The position numbers and the translations under genes were made by a program. From contig CAZSIV010000006.1 of assembly GCA_964607135.1 (NCBI GenBank), positions 1-64,000 of the forward strand: a stretch of 64,000 bases of DNA, in the 5' to 3' direction. This DNA is from Metaruminococcus_A sp964607135 (GTDB lineage Bacteria; Bacillota; Clostridia; Oscillospirales; Ruminococcaceae). Position 1 is the first letter of the stretch; each line of letters opens with the position of its first letter. The notes under the pieces were generated by a model that saw nothing but the letters and a program-made list of their open reading frames with translations, searched no databases and was not told the origin of the DNA. Positions 48,588-57,090 of the stretch are shown in pieces.

Positions 48588-48622
48588 TGCCGCTGTAAGC
48601 AGCTTACAGCGGCACTCTTTTA
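48588..48622 (+). terminator. partial terminator or processing hairpin after the capsid gene
   Basis: TGCCGCTGTAAGC and its perfect complement with a one-base centre, followed by CTCTTTTAA. Placed between the capsid gene and the connector genes, it fits a leaky terminator or mRNA end protector. Confidence 0.65.
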
Positions 48623-48634
48623 AAAGGAGGCAAT

Positions 48635-48997
48635 ATGGAACTGTCTAAAGTTTGCGAAATTTTTGCGGCCATGGCCGGGATGACGGCGGAGGAAGCGCTC
48701 GAACATCTCGACCTCGTCCGCCTTTCGATTGCAGAGATCGAGTCCGCCCTGAAGCCGGGGGTGGATCGGGCCCAAAACGCCCAGGTGCTGCGCTACGCCG
48801 CAGCGGCCGCCGCCTTTTACCGTTACAGCGTCCTCGCCGCGAATACCGGCGGCATCCAGAGCATCCGCTCGGGGGAAACCACCATCGGGGCGGATCCATC
48901 ATCCGCCGTTGAAATTGCGGCGGCCATCCGGGATGAGTTCCTCACCCTTGCCGCGCCGCTGCTCCAGGACCGGCGGTTCGGCTTTCGGGCCGTATGA
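48635..48997 (+). CDS. small phage protein, head-tail connector candidate
   Basis: A 120-residue helical, Ala-rich protein, MELSKVCEIFAAMAGMTAEE onward, in the position of the head-tail adaptor after the major capsid gene. The first part resembles the short gp6-like connector fold of two helices and a loop (by composition and length only). AAAAGGAGG precedes the ATG. No motif identifies it more firmly. Confidence 0.65.
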   Translation: MELSKVCEIFAAMAGMTAEEALEHLDLVRLSIAEIESALKPGVDRAQNAQVLRYAAAAAAFYRYSVLAANTGGIQSIRSGETTIGADPSSAVEIAAAIRDEFLTLAAPLLQDRRFGFRAV

Positions 48998-49013
48998 AGA
49001 AGGGAGGCGCGCC

Positions 49014-49343
49014 ATGTCATTGAACAAAGCGCTCCAGATCATGCTGCGCCGGTACGGACGCCCGGTGCGGTATCGGGAGGACAACAGGACTGCGGTGACG
49101 ACGGCTCTGATCACCCCCTGCACCGCCGCTCCGGACGGCCTTCGGGCGGACATCACGGGGCTTTTGGAGGAAAACCGGTTTGTCTACATCTCGGTCTCCG
49201 ACACGCCCCCGGCAATGGGGACGGCGATTTACAGCGGCGGGAAGAAATACCGGGTGGAGCAGAGCGGCGCAGTCCGGGCGGGCGGCGCGATTGAATACGT
49301 CTGGGCGCTTCTCGTATTATATGAGGAGGCGGTATCGTGGTAG
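49014..49343 (+). CDS. head closure / stopper-like phage protein
   Basis: A 109-residue protein with alternating beta strands, e.g. RYGRPVRYREDNRTAVTTALITPC and YSGGKKYRVEQSGAV. The pattern of a small beta barrel in the slot after the connector fits XkdI/gp16-type head closure proteins. AGGGAGG precedes the ATG at 49014; an upstream in-frame start lies within the previous gene. It overlaps the next gene by seven bases. Confidence 0.65.
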   Translation: MSLNKALQIMLRRYGRPVRYREDNRTAVTTALITPCTAAPDGLRADITGLLEENRFVYISVSDTPPAMGTAIYSGGKKYRVEQSGAVRAGGAIEYVWALLVLYEEAVSW

Positions 49344-49762
49344 AATTGATTGAGCTGATCAACCGGATGGCGGCCGCGCTGAAAACGGCCCTGCCCGAAG
49401 CGGAAATTCTCAAAGCGTATCCGGCGGCTCCGGCAGGGATGGCCCCGAACCGGCCCCTGGTGATCCTGGAGCAGGGTGCCGTCACCGTCAAGGGACGGGC
49501 GCTCGGCGACTACCTGCCCGGCGGCATGGGAAAGCGGGCCAAGGCGGCGGTTAAATTTACCATTTATGTGCCGCTCCGCCTGGGCGGAGAAGCCTGTGCC
49601 CGGCTCTTTTCAGCCCTCTGCCGGACGCTGCTTTTCAACTCCGCCTATGGAATTACCAGCATGACGGCGGGCAGCATCAGGATCAACGGCGAAAAACACG
49701 CCTGCGAGCTCACGGCCACCGCCGTTCTGGAAATGGAGCTTCGAAAAGGGGGGAACGGCTGA
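49337..49762 (+). CDS. small phage protein, tail-terminator position (XkdJ-like)
   Basis: A 141-residue protein starting with GTG. The N-terminal helix (ELIELINRMAAALKTALPEA) followed by strands (RPLVILEQGAVTVKG; AVKFTIYVPLRLGGEA) matches the fold and position of tail terminator or minor neck proteins, but the assignment is by context. It overlaps both neighbours (seven bases upstream; TGATG downstream), so all these genes are translated as a chain. Confidence 0.6.
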   Translation: MVELIELINRMAAALKTALPEAEILKAYPAAPAGMAPNRPLVILEQGAVTVKGRALGDYLPGGMGKRAKAAVKFTIYVPLRLGGEACARLFSALCRTLLFNSAYGITSMTAGSIRINGEKHACELTATAVLEMELRKGGNG

Positions 49763-50109
49763 TGAACCGGATGTCTTTTGGAAACTACGCCTTCCCCTAC
49801 AATCCGGAAAGCCTCAAAATTTCCCGCAGCCGGCGAATAGTCACCCGCTTTTCGCCCCTCTGCGGCAGTCTTGTCGAAGCATACGGGGCGGAGCCGATTC
49901 GGGTCTCGGGCGAAGGGGAATTTTTCGGAGAATCGGCTGAAACGGCGCTTACAGAACTGATCCAAGAGTTTGAGACCGGAGAGAAGCACACCCTGAAGGT
50001 CGGGGGCGAATCCTTTTTCGCCTATTTTGAAAACCTCACGGTCGTCCGGAACGCAGAAACCCGGGCCATCCGGTTCCTCTTCGAGTTCGTTGAAGCGGCA
50101 ACCCTGTGA
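49762..50109 (+). CDS. baseplate/tail-associated phage protein (XkdP N-terminal-like)
   Basis: A 115-residue protein, MSFGNYAFPYNPESLKISRS after three extra residues. The phrase FPYNPESL...P..GS..EAYG.EPIRVSGEGEF is the kind of N-terminal domain seen in XkdP/gpU-like tail tube or hub-associated proteins. Those proteins usually carry a C-terminal LysM domain, absent here. It starts inside the TGATG overlap with the previous gene. A normal contractile-tail cluster would have sheath, tube and tape-measure genes before it; none are present. Confidence 0.6.
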   Translation: MNRMSFGNYAFPYNPESLKISRSRRIVTRFSPLCGSLVEAYGAEPIRVSGEGEFFGESAETALTELIQEFETGEKHTLKVGGESFFAYFENLTVVRNAETRAIRFLFEFVEAATL

Positions 50110-50127
50110 GACGGAAAGGAGCAAGAC

Positions 50128-51084
50128 GTGAATTTACAGATTACCGGGACGGCTTATGACGGAACCTCCGTCACACTGAAGAACCCGCTCTCCCTCTCCT
50201 TCCACGCCAAGCTGACCTGCCCTTACGACGAGCTGACGATCTCTTTTCTCCCTGTCGAAAAGCAGATCAAAACCCTGTCCGTTTCCGTAGACGGTTCCCC
50301 TTTTTTTGACGGGATGGTTGTGACACAGACGCTGGAACAGAGAATTTCTCCCGCTTCGAAATTTCTCTGCCGGAGCAGGCCGGGATATCTGTTGGAGGAA
50401 AACCAGCTCAGCCCCTACGCCTATTTCCGGGTGTCGGGCCAATCAATTATCGACCGGTTCGCAAGGCCCTTCGGCGTTGCCGGGGTGCGGCTGTCGGAGG
50501 ATAAAACCATCAACATCATGCTGGTTTCGGAAAAAGAGAGCTACTGGGATTTTCTGACCGCCTTCTATGTTCAGGCCTACGGAGTTCCGCCCTATATCCG
50601 GCGGGACAAGTATATCGAACTGACGCCTTATACCGGGCGGAGCTACCTGTTTTCCCCGACCCGCGCCGGAGCGCTCCGATATTTAGACTACAAGGAGCAT
50701 TTCCACAGCAAGCTCATTTCAAAGATTTCCTTTTACACCGGGGAGGACGACTTCGGCAGCCTTTACGAAGAGAGCTTTGTCAATCCGCTGTCCAGCTATG
50801 TCGGGTACCCGAAGGGGCTTTTTCTCAATCCGACCCGGAGCTGGGTGACGGAGCATCAAAAATATGCGAACTACCTGTTTTACAAGAGCATGGTTGACTC
50901 TCGAGCGGTTGAAGTCACTCTGCCCGGCTGGCACGATTTCGAGCCGGGGGACAGTGTTTACTTCGACCGGGGGGACGGCTCCAACGAACACCTCTATATT
51001 GGAGAAAGCCGGATTGTCACCGGAAAAGAGGGGATCACGACCATCGTCCGTCTGTGGGATCCGGCCCGCAACCCGCTCCTTTGA
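50128..51084 (+). CDS. phage tail hub-like protein (XkdQ/gpD type)
   Basis: A 318-residue protein starting with GTG after GGAAAGGAGC. The N-terminal beta domain and the middle SYWDFLTAFYVQAYGVPPYI and YIELTPYTGR segments, ending FEPGDSVYFDRG, fit the late-control-D/XkdQ hub family that forms the base of the tail spike. It is the last gene of the cassette. Repeat cluster 10 begins almost at its stop codon (51084). With no tail tube or sheath gene present, what it would dock onto is unclear. Confidence 0.75.
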   Translation: MNLQITGTAYDGTSVTLKNPLSLSFHAKLTCPYDELTISFLPVEKQIKTLSVSVDGSPFFDGMVVTQTLEQRISPASKFLCRSRPGYLLEENQLSPYAYFRVSGQSIIDRFARPFGVAGVRLSEDKTINIMLVSEKESYWDFLTAFYVQAYGVPPYIRRDKYIELTPYTGRSYLFSPTRAGALRYLDYKEHFHSKLISKISFYTGEDDFGSLYEESFVNPLSSYVGYPKGLFLNPTRSWVTEHQKYANYLFYKSMVDSRAVEVTLPGWHDFEPGDSVYFDRGDGSNEHLYIGESRIVTGKEGITTIVRLWDPARNPLL

Positions 51085-51087
51085 ACG

Positions 51088-51478
51088 GCGCCCATGGCCG
51101 GCCGAGTGGCCTCGGCAGGACAAACGCGATTCACAAGTCATTCTGTTCAGGACAGCTTTACCCCGCGAGGTTCATACTGCCAATGATATAACGACTGCGC
51201 CGCGGGTAATGCTCGTGACTGGGGCGGCGAACCGCCGCCGGTAATTCGCAGCTCGTGGCCGGGCAGGCCGGTTTCGCACCTCAAGGTTTTCCCAATTTCT
51301 AAGGCTTCAGCCCTGCGAGGCAGGGTACCCCTGCCGGCAATCGCACACTGACATTCTGCCAATCTCAAGACTGTAATCCTGCGAGGCGCCTCGCGGGTTA
51401 TTGACGCAGCTTTTCATACAACCTATGGATCGCGATTGACAGCGGATGAACTCCGCCGCGACTGGCCAGTCCGGCCAA
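51088..51478. repeat. dispersed palindromic repeat cluster 10
   Basis: One plus B-unit (about 51121-51171) and, in opposite orientation, A-units at about 51272-51320 and 51340-51387 and a B-unit at about 51388-51437. Linkers include GGCGGCGAACCGCCGCC and GCAGGGTACCCCTGC. Facing orientations in one cluster show that copies arrived or rearranged more than once. Confidence 0.86.
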
Positions 51479-51490
51479 AGAGGGGTCGAC

Positions 51491-51526
51491 AAAAAGAGGG
51501 ACTTCCGTATGGAAGCCCCTCTTTTT
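51491..51526. terminator. bidirectional terminator near the MATE gene
   Basis: AAAAAGAGGG(ACT)TCC, GTAT loop and the near-perfect complement with one mismatch, ending CTCTTTTT. It ends the MATE transcript and can stop read-through from the phage cassette. Confidence 0.88.
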
Positions 51527-51585
51527 ATCTTGATAAAACACGCCGCCGGCTGCGGCGGGAGCTCCGGCCCGGGATTCGTGTAAGG

Positions 51586-52944
51586 CTAATCCTCCACCCG
51601 CACCAGATGGATCCATTTCTTGCTGTAAAGCCGGAAGATGCACCAGACCGATTTGATGATCAGATCGATTTTCAACAGGAAATAGACCACGGCGGGATCC
51701 CAATGGAGCACCAGCCCTGCCAATGCCCCCAGCGGGATTGAAGCGAGCCAGAGGAAAGCGACGTCCGCCGCCATCAGGAACTTGGTGTCGCCTCCGCCGC
51801 GCAGCACACCCTTAGTCAAGGTCTGGCCGCTGGTCTGGAAGACGACGATCACCGCCATGATCGCCATAAAAGTCCCGGCGAGCGCCCGGGTTTCATCGCT
51901 GACGTTATAGGCGTTGACAATCAGCGGACTGAGCAGCAAAATGACCGCTGCGGCGAAAATTCCGATCAGGACGCTGAGGACGAAAAGGGTAATCCCTTCC
52001 CGCTCCGCTCGCTCGTACTCCCCCGCGCCGACCGCGTTCCCGGCGATAACCGAGGCCGCGCCCGCCAGACCCATCGAAAAGGCGGTGCAGCACTGGACCA
52101 CCACCGCCGTGATGCTGTTTGCAGCGACGACCACCGCACCCATCTGCCCCATGACCATTGCGAGCATATTTTCCCCGAAAGCGAGCATTGCATCGCTGAT
52201 GATGACGGGAGCGCCCCGCCGGATAAAGCTGTGGATGTACTCCCGGACGGGAAGAAGCAGGCTTTTGAGCCGGTACATCACCCTTTTATCGATCACAAAG
52301 ACATAGACTGCAACAATGACGAATTCGCTGAACCGGGAAATGACCGTCCCCAGCGCCGCGCCTTCAATCTCCATCCTGGGCGCGCCGAGAGTGCCGAAGA
52401 TGAACATCCAGTTAAAAAAGATGTTGATAAAAAAGGAGATCAGGGAGCTGAAAAAGCCGATCTTGACCAGATGGACGGTGCGGAAGATAATCACCAGGGT
52501 GAGGGAAACGCCGTGCACAAGGTACCCAAAAGCGAGGATTTTTAAGTATTTGGCGCCCGCCTCGATGATCAGCGGATCGCTTGTATAAAAGCTCATGACC
52601 TCCGTCCCGGCGAAATAGGACAGGAGCGACATCAGCACCGAGATGCAGACGCTGATCCGCAGGGCGAGGGTGATTACCCCCCGGATGTGGTCGATTTCAT
52701 TCCGCCCCCAGAACTGCCCCGTCATAACCGCCGCCCCGCCGGAGAGCCCGAAATGGAGGATGGAAAAGATCAGATAGAATTGGTTGGCCAAGGATGAGCC
52801 GGAAATGGAGATCTCCCCGAAATTCCCTAACATAATGGTATCCATCATATTGACGCCATGGTTAATCAGGGTCTGACCGACGAGCGGTAAGGCCAGAAAG
52901 AATAAATTTCGATAAAACTGCCGGTCTTTTACAAAAAGTTTCAA
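51586..52944 (-). CDS. MATE-family multidrug/toxin extrusion pump
   Basis: A 452-residue, 12-helix transporter in two similar halves. The start FLALPLVGQTLINHGVNMMDTIMLG and the segment QFYLIFSILHFGLSGGAAVMTGQFWG are standard MATE helices 1-2. Such proteins expel cationic drugs or metabolites in exchange for H+ or Na+. The specific substrate is unknown. A weak RBS (GAAGGGACC) precedes the ATG. It stands as a single-gene unit between repeat cluster 10 and a GNAT gene. Confidence 0.94.
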   Translation of the reverse strand: MKLFVKDRQFYRNLFFLALPLVGQTLINHGVNMMDTIMLGNFGEISISGSSLANQFYLIFSILHFGLSGGAAVMTGQFWGRNEIDHIRGVITLALRISVCISVLMSLLSYFAGTEVMSFYTSDPLIIEAGAKYLKILAFGYLVHGVSLTLVIIFRTVHLVKIGFFSSLISFFINIFFNWMFIFGTLGAPRMEIEGAALGTVISRFSEFVIVAVYVFVIDKRVMYRLKSLLLPVREYIHSFIRRGAPVIISDAMLAFGENMLAMVMGQMGAVVVAANSITAVVVQCCTAFSMGLAGAASVIAGNAVGAGEYERAEREGITLFVLSVLIGIFAAAVILLLSPLIVNAYNVSDETRALAGTFMAIMAVIVVFQTSGQTLTKGVLRGGGDTKFLMAADVAFLWLASIPLGALAGLVLHWDPAVVYFLLKIDLIIKSVWCIFRLYSKKWIHLVRVED

Positions 52945-53115
52945 TAAGGTCCCTTCTTCTTCGTGATTTTAGGTTGCCGCTGCGATGTTTTTAAACTGAC
53001 GGGGAAACAATGCCCCGGAACTTCAAAAAAGACGGTCCGTTCAGGGGCTCAGAATTCTATGGGGAGCCGTGCCCCCAACCGTTCCTTTTCGATATTCCCC
53101 TAAAACACAGGGTCG

Positions 53116-53643
53116 TCAATAGGCGGCTCTCTCCTTGACCGGAATCCGCATGATGTAATCGTCCATGACATAGCCGTTTCCAATGTCGGTGACTTCCTCC
53201 TTCTCAATGGCAAAGCCCAGTCTTTGATAGACTTCGATCGCGCTTTTATTGCCTTTGTTGACGGTGAGCCAGATGGAACGGAGTCCGTCCATAATACACC
53301 GCTCGGTCAGCATGGCGAGCACCAGCCGGCTGAGTCGGCGGCCGCGGTAATCGGAATGAAGGTAGAATTTGCTCAGAAAAAGGCTGTGATCCTCATCCCT
53401 CGGCTGTACCGCACAGTAGCCGATCAGCTGCCCCGTGGCGCGTAGCGCGTAGTAGGTGTATTGATTCTTTGTAATCGCTTCGACGATCGCCTTTTCACTC
53501 TGAAACCGTTCGACCATGTAATCGATCTGTCCTTTGGACAGGAGCCCTTCGTAATGTTCATGCCATACCTCGTCGGCCAGCGCAGCGATTTCTGCAATTT
53601 CCGCGTATTCGCAGACGACTGAAATTTTAACGACGCTTCCCAT
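53116..53643 (-). CDS. GNAT-family N-acetyltransferase
   Basis: A 175-residue acetyltransferase. The acetyl-CoA site is LSKFYLHSDYRGRRLSRLVLA (about residues 88-108; the R/Q-x-x-G-x-G/A variant YRGRRLS) and the C-terminal AIEVYQRLGFAIEKEEV. The N-terminus (YAEIAEIAALADEVWHEHYE) resembles the branch that acts on small amines or polyamines. Substrate is unknown. The upstream region holds an unrelated tandem hairpin repeat and repeat cluster 11. Confidence 0.92.
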   Translation of the reverse strand: MGSVVKISVVCEYAEIAEIAALADEVWHEHYEGLLSKGQIDYMVERFQSEKAIVEAITKNQYTYYALRATGQLIGYCAVQPRDEDHSLFLSKFYLHSDYRGRRLSRLVLAMLTERCIMDGLRSIWLTVNKGNKSAIEVYQRLGFAIEKEEVTDIGNGYVMDDYIMRIPVKERAAY

Positions 53644-53810
53644 AATGCATCCCTCGCTTTCAAAAAATACGATATCAATTTATTATAGCAAGTCTGGACA
53701 GGCAAAAACAATGCTCATCTTACACAAAATCTCGCTCGAAATTTGCACAAATCGGTGCCCCGGCATTGGATTCCTCGTAATCTTTGCCGGAATGTGGTAT
53801 AATAAGAACC

Positions 53811-53945
53811 CCACCCGCAGACGCAATCGAAGATTGCTGGCGGGTACCCGGGAACCTTGTTACTCGCTGGCGCTCGCAATAAGAACCCCACGGCGCAAAC
53901 GGAAGCAAAGCTTCCGGCGCCTGAGGGAACCTTGTTGCCCGTGTC
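53811..53945. repeat. tandem pair of 67-bp hairpin repeats
   Basis: Two copies, 53811-53877 and 53878 to about 53945, share AATAAGAACCCCAC at the start and GGGAACCTTGTT near the end but differ in the centre. Copy 1 has GCAATC/GATTGC and ACCCGC/GCGGGT stems; copy 2 has GGAAGC/GCTTCC and GGCGC/GCGCC at the same places, so the stems are kept while the sequence changes. TATAAT (53808-53813) overlaps the first copy. Confidence 0.75.
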
Positions 53946-54270
53946 CGGGCAGGACAAACGCGATTTGCAGGGAGTACCAGTAACAGCGCTCATATCCCGC
54001 GAGGCACATTGTACCGATTCTGATTTAAGATTGTAACCCAAAAACCGGCAAAATGCCGGTGTGCGTATTGCCGGCGGCGGTTCGCCGCCCCGCGCGGCAC
54101 CTTGTTCTTCGTTTTATCCCATGCGCCTCGCAGGAGGATAACTTGAAAAACGGCAGCACTCAAATGTGCGAATTGAGAGCGGAGGCACTCCGCGCCCGTG
54201 GCCGGGCTGGACAGCCGCGATTTGCAGGCAGTACAGGAAATATACGCCGATATCCCGCGGGCCGCGTTTA
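53946..54270. repeat. dispersed palindromic repeat cluster 11
   Basis: Plus orientation: B-units at about 53957-54003 and 54215-54262, A-units at about 54027-54067 and 54125-54172. Linkers include GGCGGCGGTTCGCCGCC and GCGGAGGCACTCCGC. This is the only cluster not next to the 3' end of a gene; it lies in a divergent region. Confidence 0.85.
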
Positions 54271-54327
54271 TTTGCTCTTAGCCCCCAGCAGTCCGCGGGT
54301 TTCGTAAATGGAAAGGAAGGCTGATCG

Positions 54328-54927
54328 ATGGATACAAACTCAGAGCGGATTTTTGTTTCAAACCCCTCAGAAGGGGCTGTTCAGCTCCGGCGGCGGATCA
54401 AACTCCTCGCTGCGGGAAAGCTGGGAACCGAGTTTCTTGAGGAATTCCTTGAGCTCGTCTCTCAAGCCGTCTCGATTCTGGCTCCCTTCCTGGAGAAATG
54501 GGAAGGCGGGTGGTTTTCCGCCGCCGAAGAGGATGGGGCCCTCCGCGTGATCCTCTCCTCCCCGCTCTTCCTGCCGGAAACATCCCTCTCCCTGCCCAAA
54601 TTGGAGCCCGGCGGGGAGAGCGGCGTTCTCGCTGCGATTCGCCGCTGCCTTTATGAAACAGCCGCTTTTGCCGCCCTGCCGGATTACACCCCCGCCCTCT
54701 CCGACGGCCTCTTTCGGTTCGGCATCCTGAAGGGGACGGGATATTACTGGTCGCTCGCCGACCATCGGAACCGCCTGCAATACGGGGAACAGCCCCGCAC
54801 CTTCGACGAACTCTCCCGCGCGGTTCCAGCTGAGGCGGAAAACGCTTTGAAAAATATCAAGCTGGTCTATGACGACAACGAATTGGAGCTCGCCCTCTGC
54901 CTGCGGCTCCCACAGGAGGCTGATTAA
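54328..54927 (+). CDS. hypothetical protein, 199 residues, next to tex
   Basis: A soluble protein with no motif I recognise. It has an N-terminal helical part (LLAAGKLGTEFLEEFLELVS) and a C-terminal half of mixed strands, ending in YDDNELELALCLRLP. Phrases like WFSAAEEDGALRVILSSPLF suggest a substrate-binding sandwich fold, but this is only an impression. GAAAGGAAGG precedes the ATG; the stop is three bases before the ATG of tex, so they share an operon. A role linked to Tex is possible but not supported. Confidence 0.78.
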   Translation: MDTNSERIFVSNPSEGAVQLRRRIKLLAAGKLGTEFLEEFLELVSQAVSILAPFLEKWEGGWFSAAEEDGALRVILSSPLFLPETSLSLPKLEPGGESGVLAAIRRCLYETAAFAALPDYTPALSDGLFRFGILKGTGYYWSLADHRNRLQYGEQPRTFDELSRAVPAEAENALKNIKLVYDDNELELALCLRLPQEAD

Positions 54928-54930
54928 ACG

Positions 54931-57090
54931 ATGGAACTGATTCCACGGCTGACGGCGGAGTTTCACCTCCGCCGGGAATATGTCGAAAATATCGTGAAGC
55001 TGATCGATGACGGGAACACCATCCCCTTCATCGCCCGCTACCGGAAGGAGATGACCGGGGCGCTGGACGACCAGGTGCTCCGCGCCCTCGCCGACCGGCT
55101 CGCCTATCTGCGGGGGCTGGACAAGCGGAAGGAGGAGGTGCGCTCCGCCATTGAAGAACAGGGGAAGCTCACCCCGGAGCTGGAGGATGCAATTGCGGCG
55201 GCTGAAATCCTCGCGGAGGTGGAGGACCTCTACCGCCCTTATAAGCAGAAACGGCGTACCCGCGCCTCGATTGCAAAGGAAAGGGGGCTCGAGCCCCTGG
55301 CCGAAACAATTCTGGAACAGCATCCCGACGGCCCTGTGCCGCTCGTCCTTGCAGAGCAGTACATCAATGGGGAAAAGCAGGTGAATTCCGCCGAGGAAGC
55401 GGTCGCCGGGGCGCTGGACATCATCGCCGAGCAGGTGTCGAACGACGCGGCTCTCCGGGGAAAGCTCCGCGCGTTCTTCATGAAGAACGCCGTCCTCCGC
55501 TCTGTGGGGAAAACGGAGGACGACTCCGTCTACTCGATGTATTACGACTACTCCGAGCCGGTCTCGAAGATCGCGGGGCATCGCGTCCTCGCGGTCGATC
55601 GGGGGGAGCGGGAAGGGTTTTTGAAGGTGTCGGTCGAATGCCCGGAAGACCGCTGCCTGGAGCTTATTTTCCGGGAGATCGTCCGCCCGCCGGTCGGCCC
55701 CTGCACCCAGGCGGTAAAGGACGCCTGCCGGGACGCCTTCTCCCGGCTGATCTTCCCTTCGCTGGAGCGGGAGCTCCGCTCCTTCCTGACCGAGACGGCC
55801 GATGAAAACGCCATCAGGGTGTTTGCGGTCAACCTCAAGCAGCTCCTGATGCAGCCGCCCCTCAAGGGAGCGGTGACGATGGGGTTCGACCCTGCCTACC
55901 GCACCGGCTGCAAGCTCGCCGTCGTGGATGAGACCGGGCGGGTGCTGGAGACCACGGTGATCTACCCCACCCCGCCCCAGAGCAAGGTGGAAGAGGCGCG
56001 GAAAACGCTGGTGAAGCTGATCCGGAAATACGGGGTTTCCGCCATCGCCATCGGGAACGGGACGGCATCTCGGGAGTCGGAGGTTTTTGTGGCTGAAACC
56101 CTCCGGGAGCTGGAGGGGCAGGCGGCCTATATGGTCGTGAGCGAGGCGGGCGCTTCGGTTTACTCGGCGTCTAAGCTCGCCGCCGAGGAATTTCCGGAAT
56201 ACGACGTTTCGCTGCGGAGCGCCATCTCGATCGCCCGCCGCCTCCAGGACCCGCTCGCCGAGCTGGTCAAGATCGACCCCAAGGCCATCGGGGTGGGGCA
56301 GTACCAGCACGATATGCCCCAGAACCGGCTGGGGGAGGCCCTTTCCGGGGTGGTGGAGGACTGCGTCAACTCGGTCGGGGTCGACCTGAACACCGCGAGC
56401 GAATCCCTCCTCTCCTATGTTGCGGGAATCAACAAAACAATGGCGAAGAACATCGTCGCCTACCGGGAGAAAAACGGTGCGTTCACCGGGCGGAGGGCGC
56501 TTCTCAAGGTGCCGAAGCTCGGAGCCAGAACGTTTGAGCAGTGCGCGGGGTTCCTGCGGATCCCCGAATCGGCGGAATATTTAGACCGGACCGCTGTCCA
56601 TCCGGAGAGCTACGAGGCCGCCCGCCGCTTACTGGCGCTAACCGGCTTCGGCCCGGGAAAGCTGGGGGAGGCAGAGGGGCTTTCCTCCCTGCGGGAAAAG
56701 GCCGAGGCGGCGGGGCTCGATTCTCTGAGCGGGGAGCTCGGGATCGGGCTGCCCACCCTGCGGGACATCATTGAAGAGCTCATGAAGCCGGGGCGGGATC
56801 CACGGGACGAGCTGCCGAAGCCCATCCTGCGCACCGACGTGATGGGGATCGACGACCTCGCCGAGGGGATGGTGCTCGACGGCACCGTCCGCAACGTCAT
56901 CGACTTCGGCGCCTTCGTCGACATCGGCGTCCATCTGGACGGGCTGGTTCACATCTCCGAACTGTCCGACCGCTTTCTCCGCCACCCGTCCGAGGCCGTC
57001 AAGGTCGGGGACATCGTCACCGTCCGGGTGATCGGGGTGGACAAAAAGAAAAACCGGATTTCCCTTTCGATGAAGCTCCCGCGCCCGTGA
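54931..57090 (+). CDS. tex: Tex-family transcription accessory RNA-binding protein
   Basis: A 719-residue cytoplasmic nucleic acid-binding protein related to Spt6. Domain order: N-terminal helical region (RREYVENIVKLIDDGNTIPFIARYRKE), YqgF/RNase H-like domain (about 320-440; GFDPAYRTGCKLAVVD), helix-hairpin-helix region (about 490-560; SYVAGINKTMAKNIVAYREK) and a C-terminal S1 domain (about 640-712; GTVRNVIDFGAFVDIGVH). The RBS CAGGAGGCTG lies inside the previous gene. Its TGA stop falls inside the GCCCGTGACCGGGC palindrome that opens repeat cluster 12, giving the ending KLPRP. Confidence 0.97.
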   Translation: MELIPRLTAEFHLRREYVENIVKLIDDGNTIPFIARYRKEMTGALDDQVLRALADRLAYLRGLDKRKEEVRSAIEEQGKLTPELEDAIAAAEILAEVEDLYRPYKQKRRTRASIAKERGLEPLAETILEQHPDGPVPLVLAEQYINGEKQVNSAEEAVAGALDIIAEQVSNDAALRGKLRAFFMKNAVLRSVGKTEDDSVYSMYYDYSEPVSKIAGHRVLAVDRGEREGFLKVSVECPEDRCLELIFREIVRPPVGPCTQAVKDACRDAFSRLIFPSLERELRSFLTETADENAIRVFAVNLKQLLMQPPLKGAVTMGFDPAYRTGCKLAVVDETGRVLETTVIYPTPPQSKVEEARKTLVKLIRKYGVSAIAIGNGTASRESEVFVAETLRELEGQAAYMVVSEAGASVYSASKLAAEEFPEYDVSLRSAISIARRLQDPLAELVKIDPKAIGVGQYQHDMPQNRLGEALSGVVEDCVNSVGVDLNTASESLLSYVAGINKTMAKNIVAYREKNGAFTGRRALLKVPKLGARTFEQCAGFLRIPESAEYLDRTAVHPESYEAARRLLALTGFGPGKLGEAEGLSSLREKAEAAGLDSLSGELGIGLPTLRDIIEELMKPGRDPRDELPKPILRTDVMGIDDLAEGMVLDGTVRNVIDFGAFVDIGVHLDGLVHISELSDRFLRHPSEAVKVGDIVTVRVIGVDKKKNRISLSMKLPRP

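Noticed and set aside
43222..51084. Complete active prophage
   Set aside because: No integrase, repressor, replication, tail tube, tape measure, fibre or lysis gene and no att repeats were seen.
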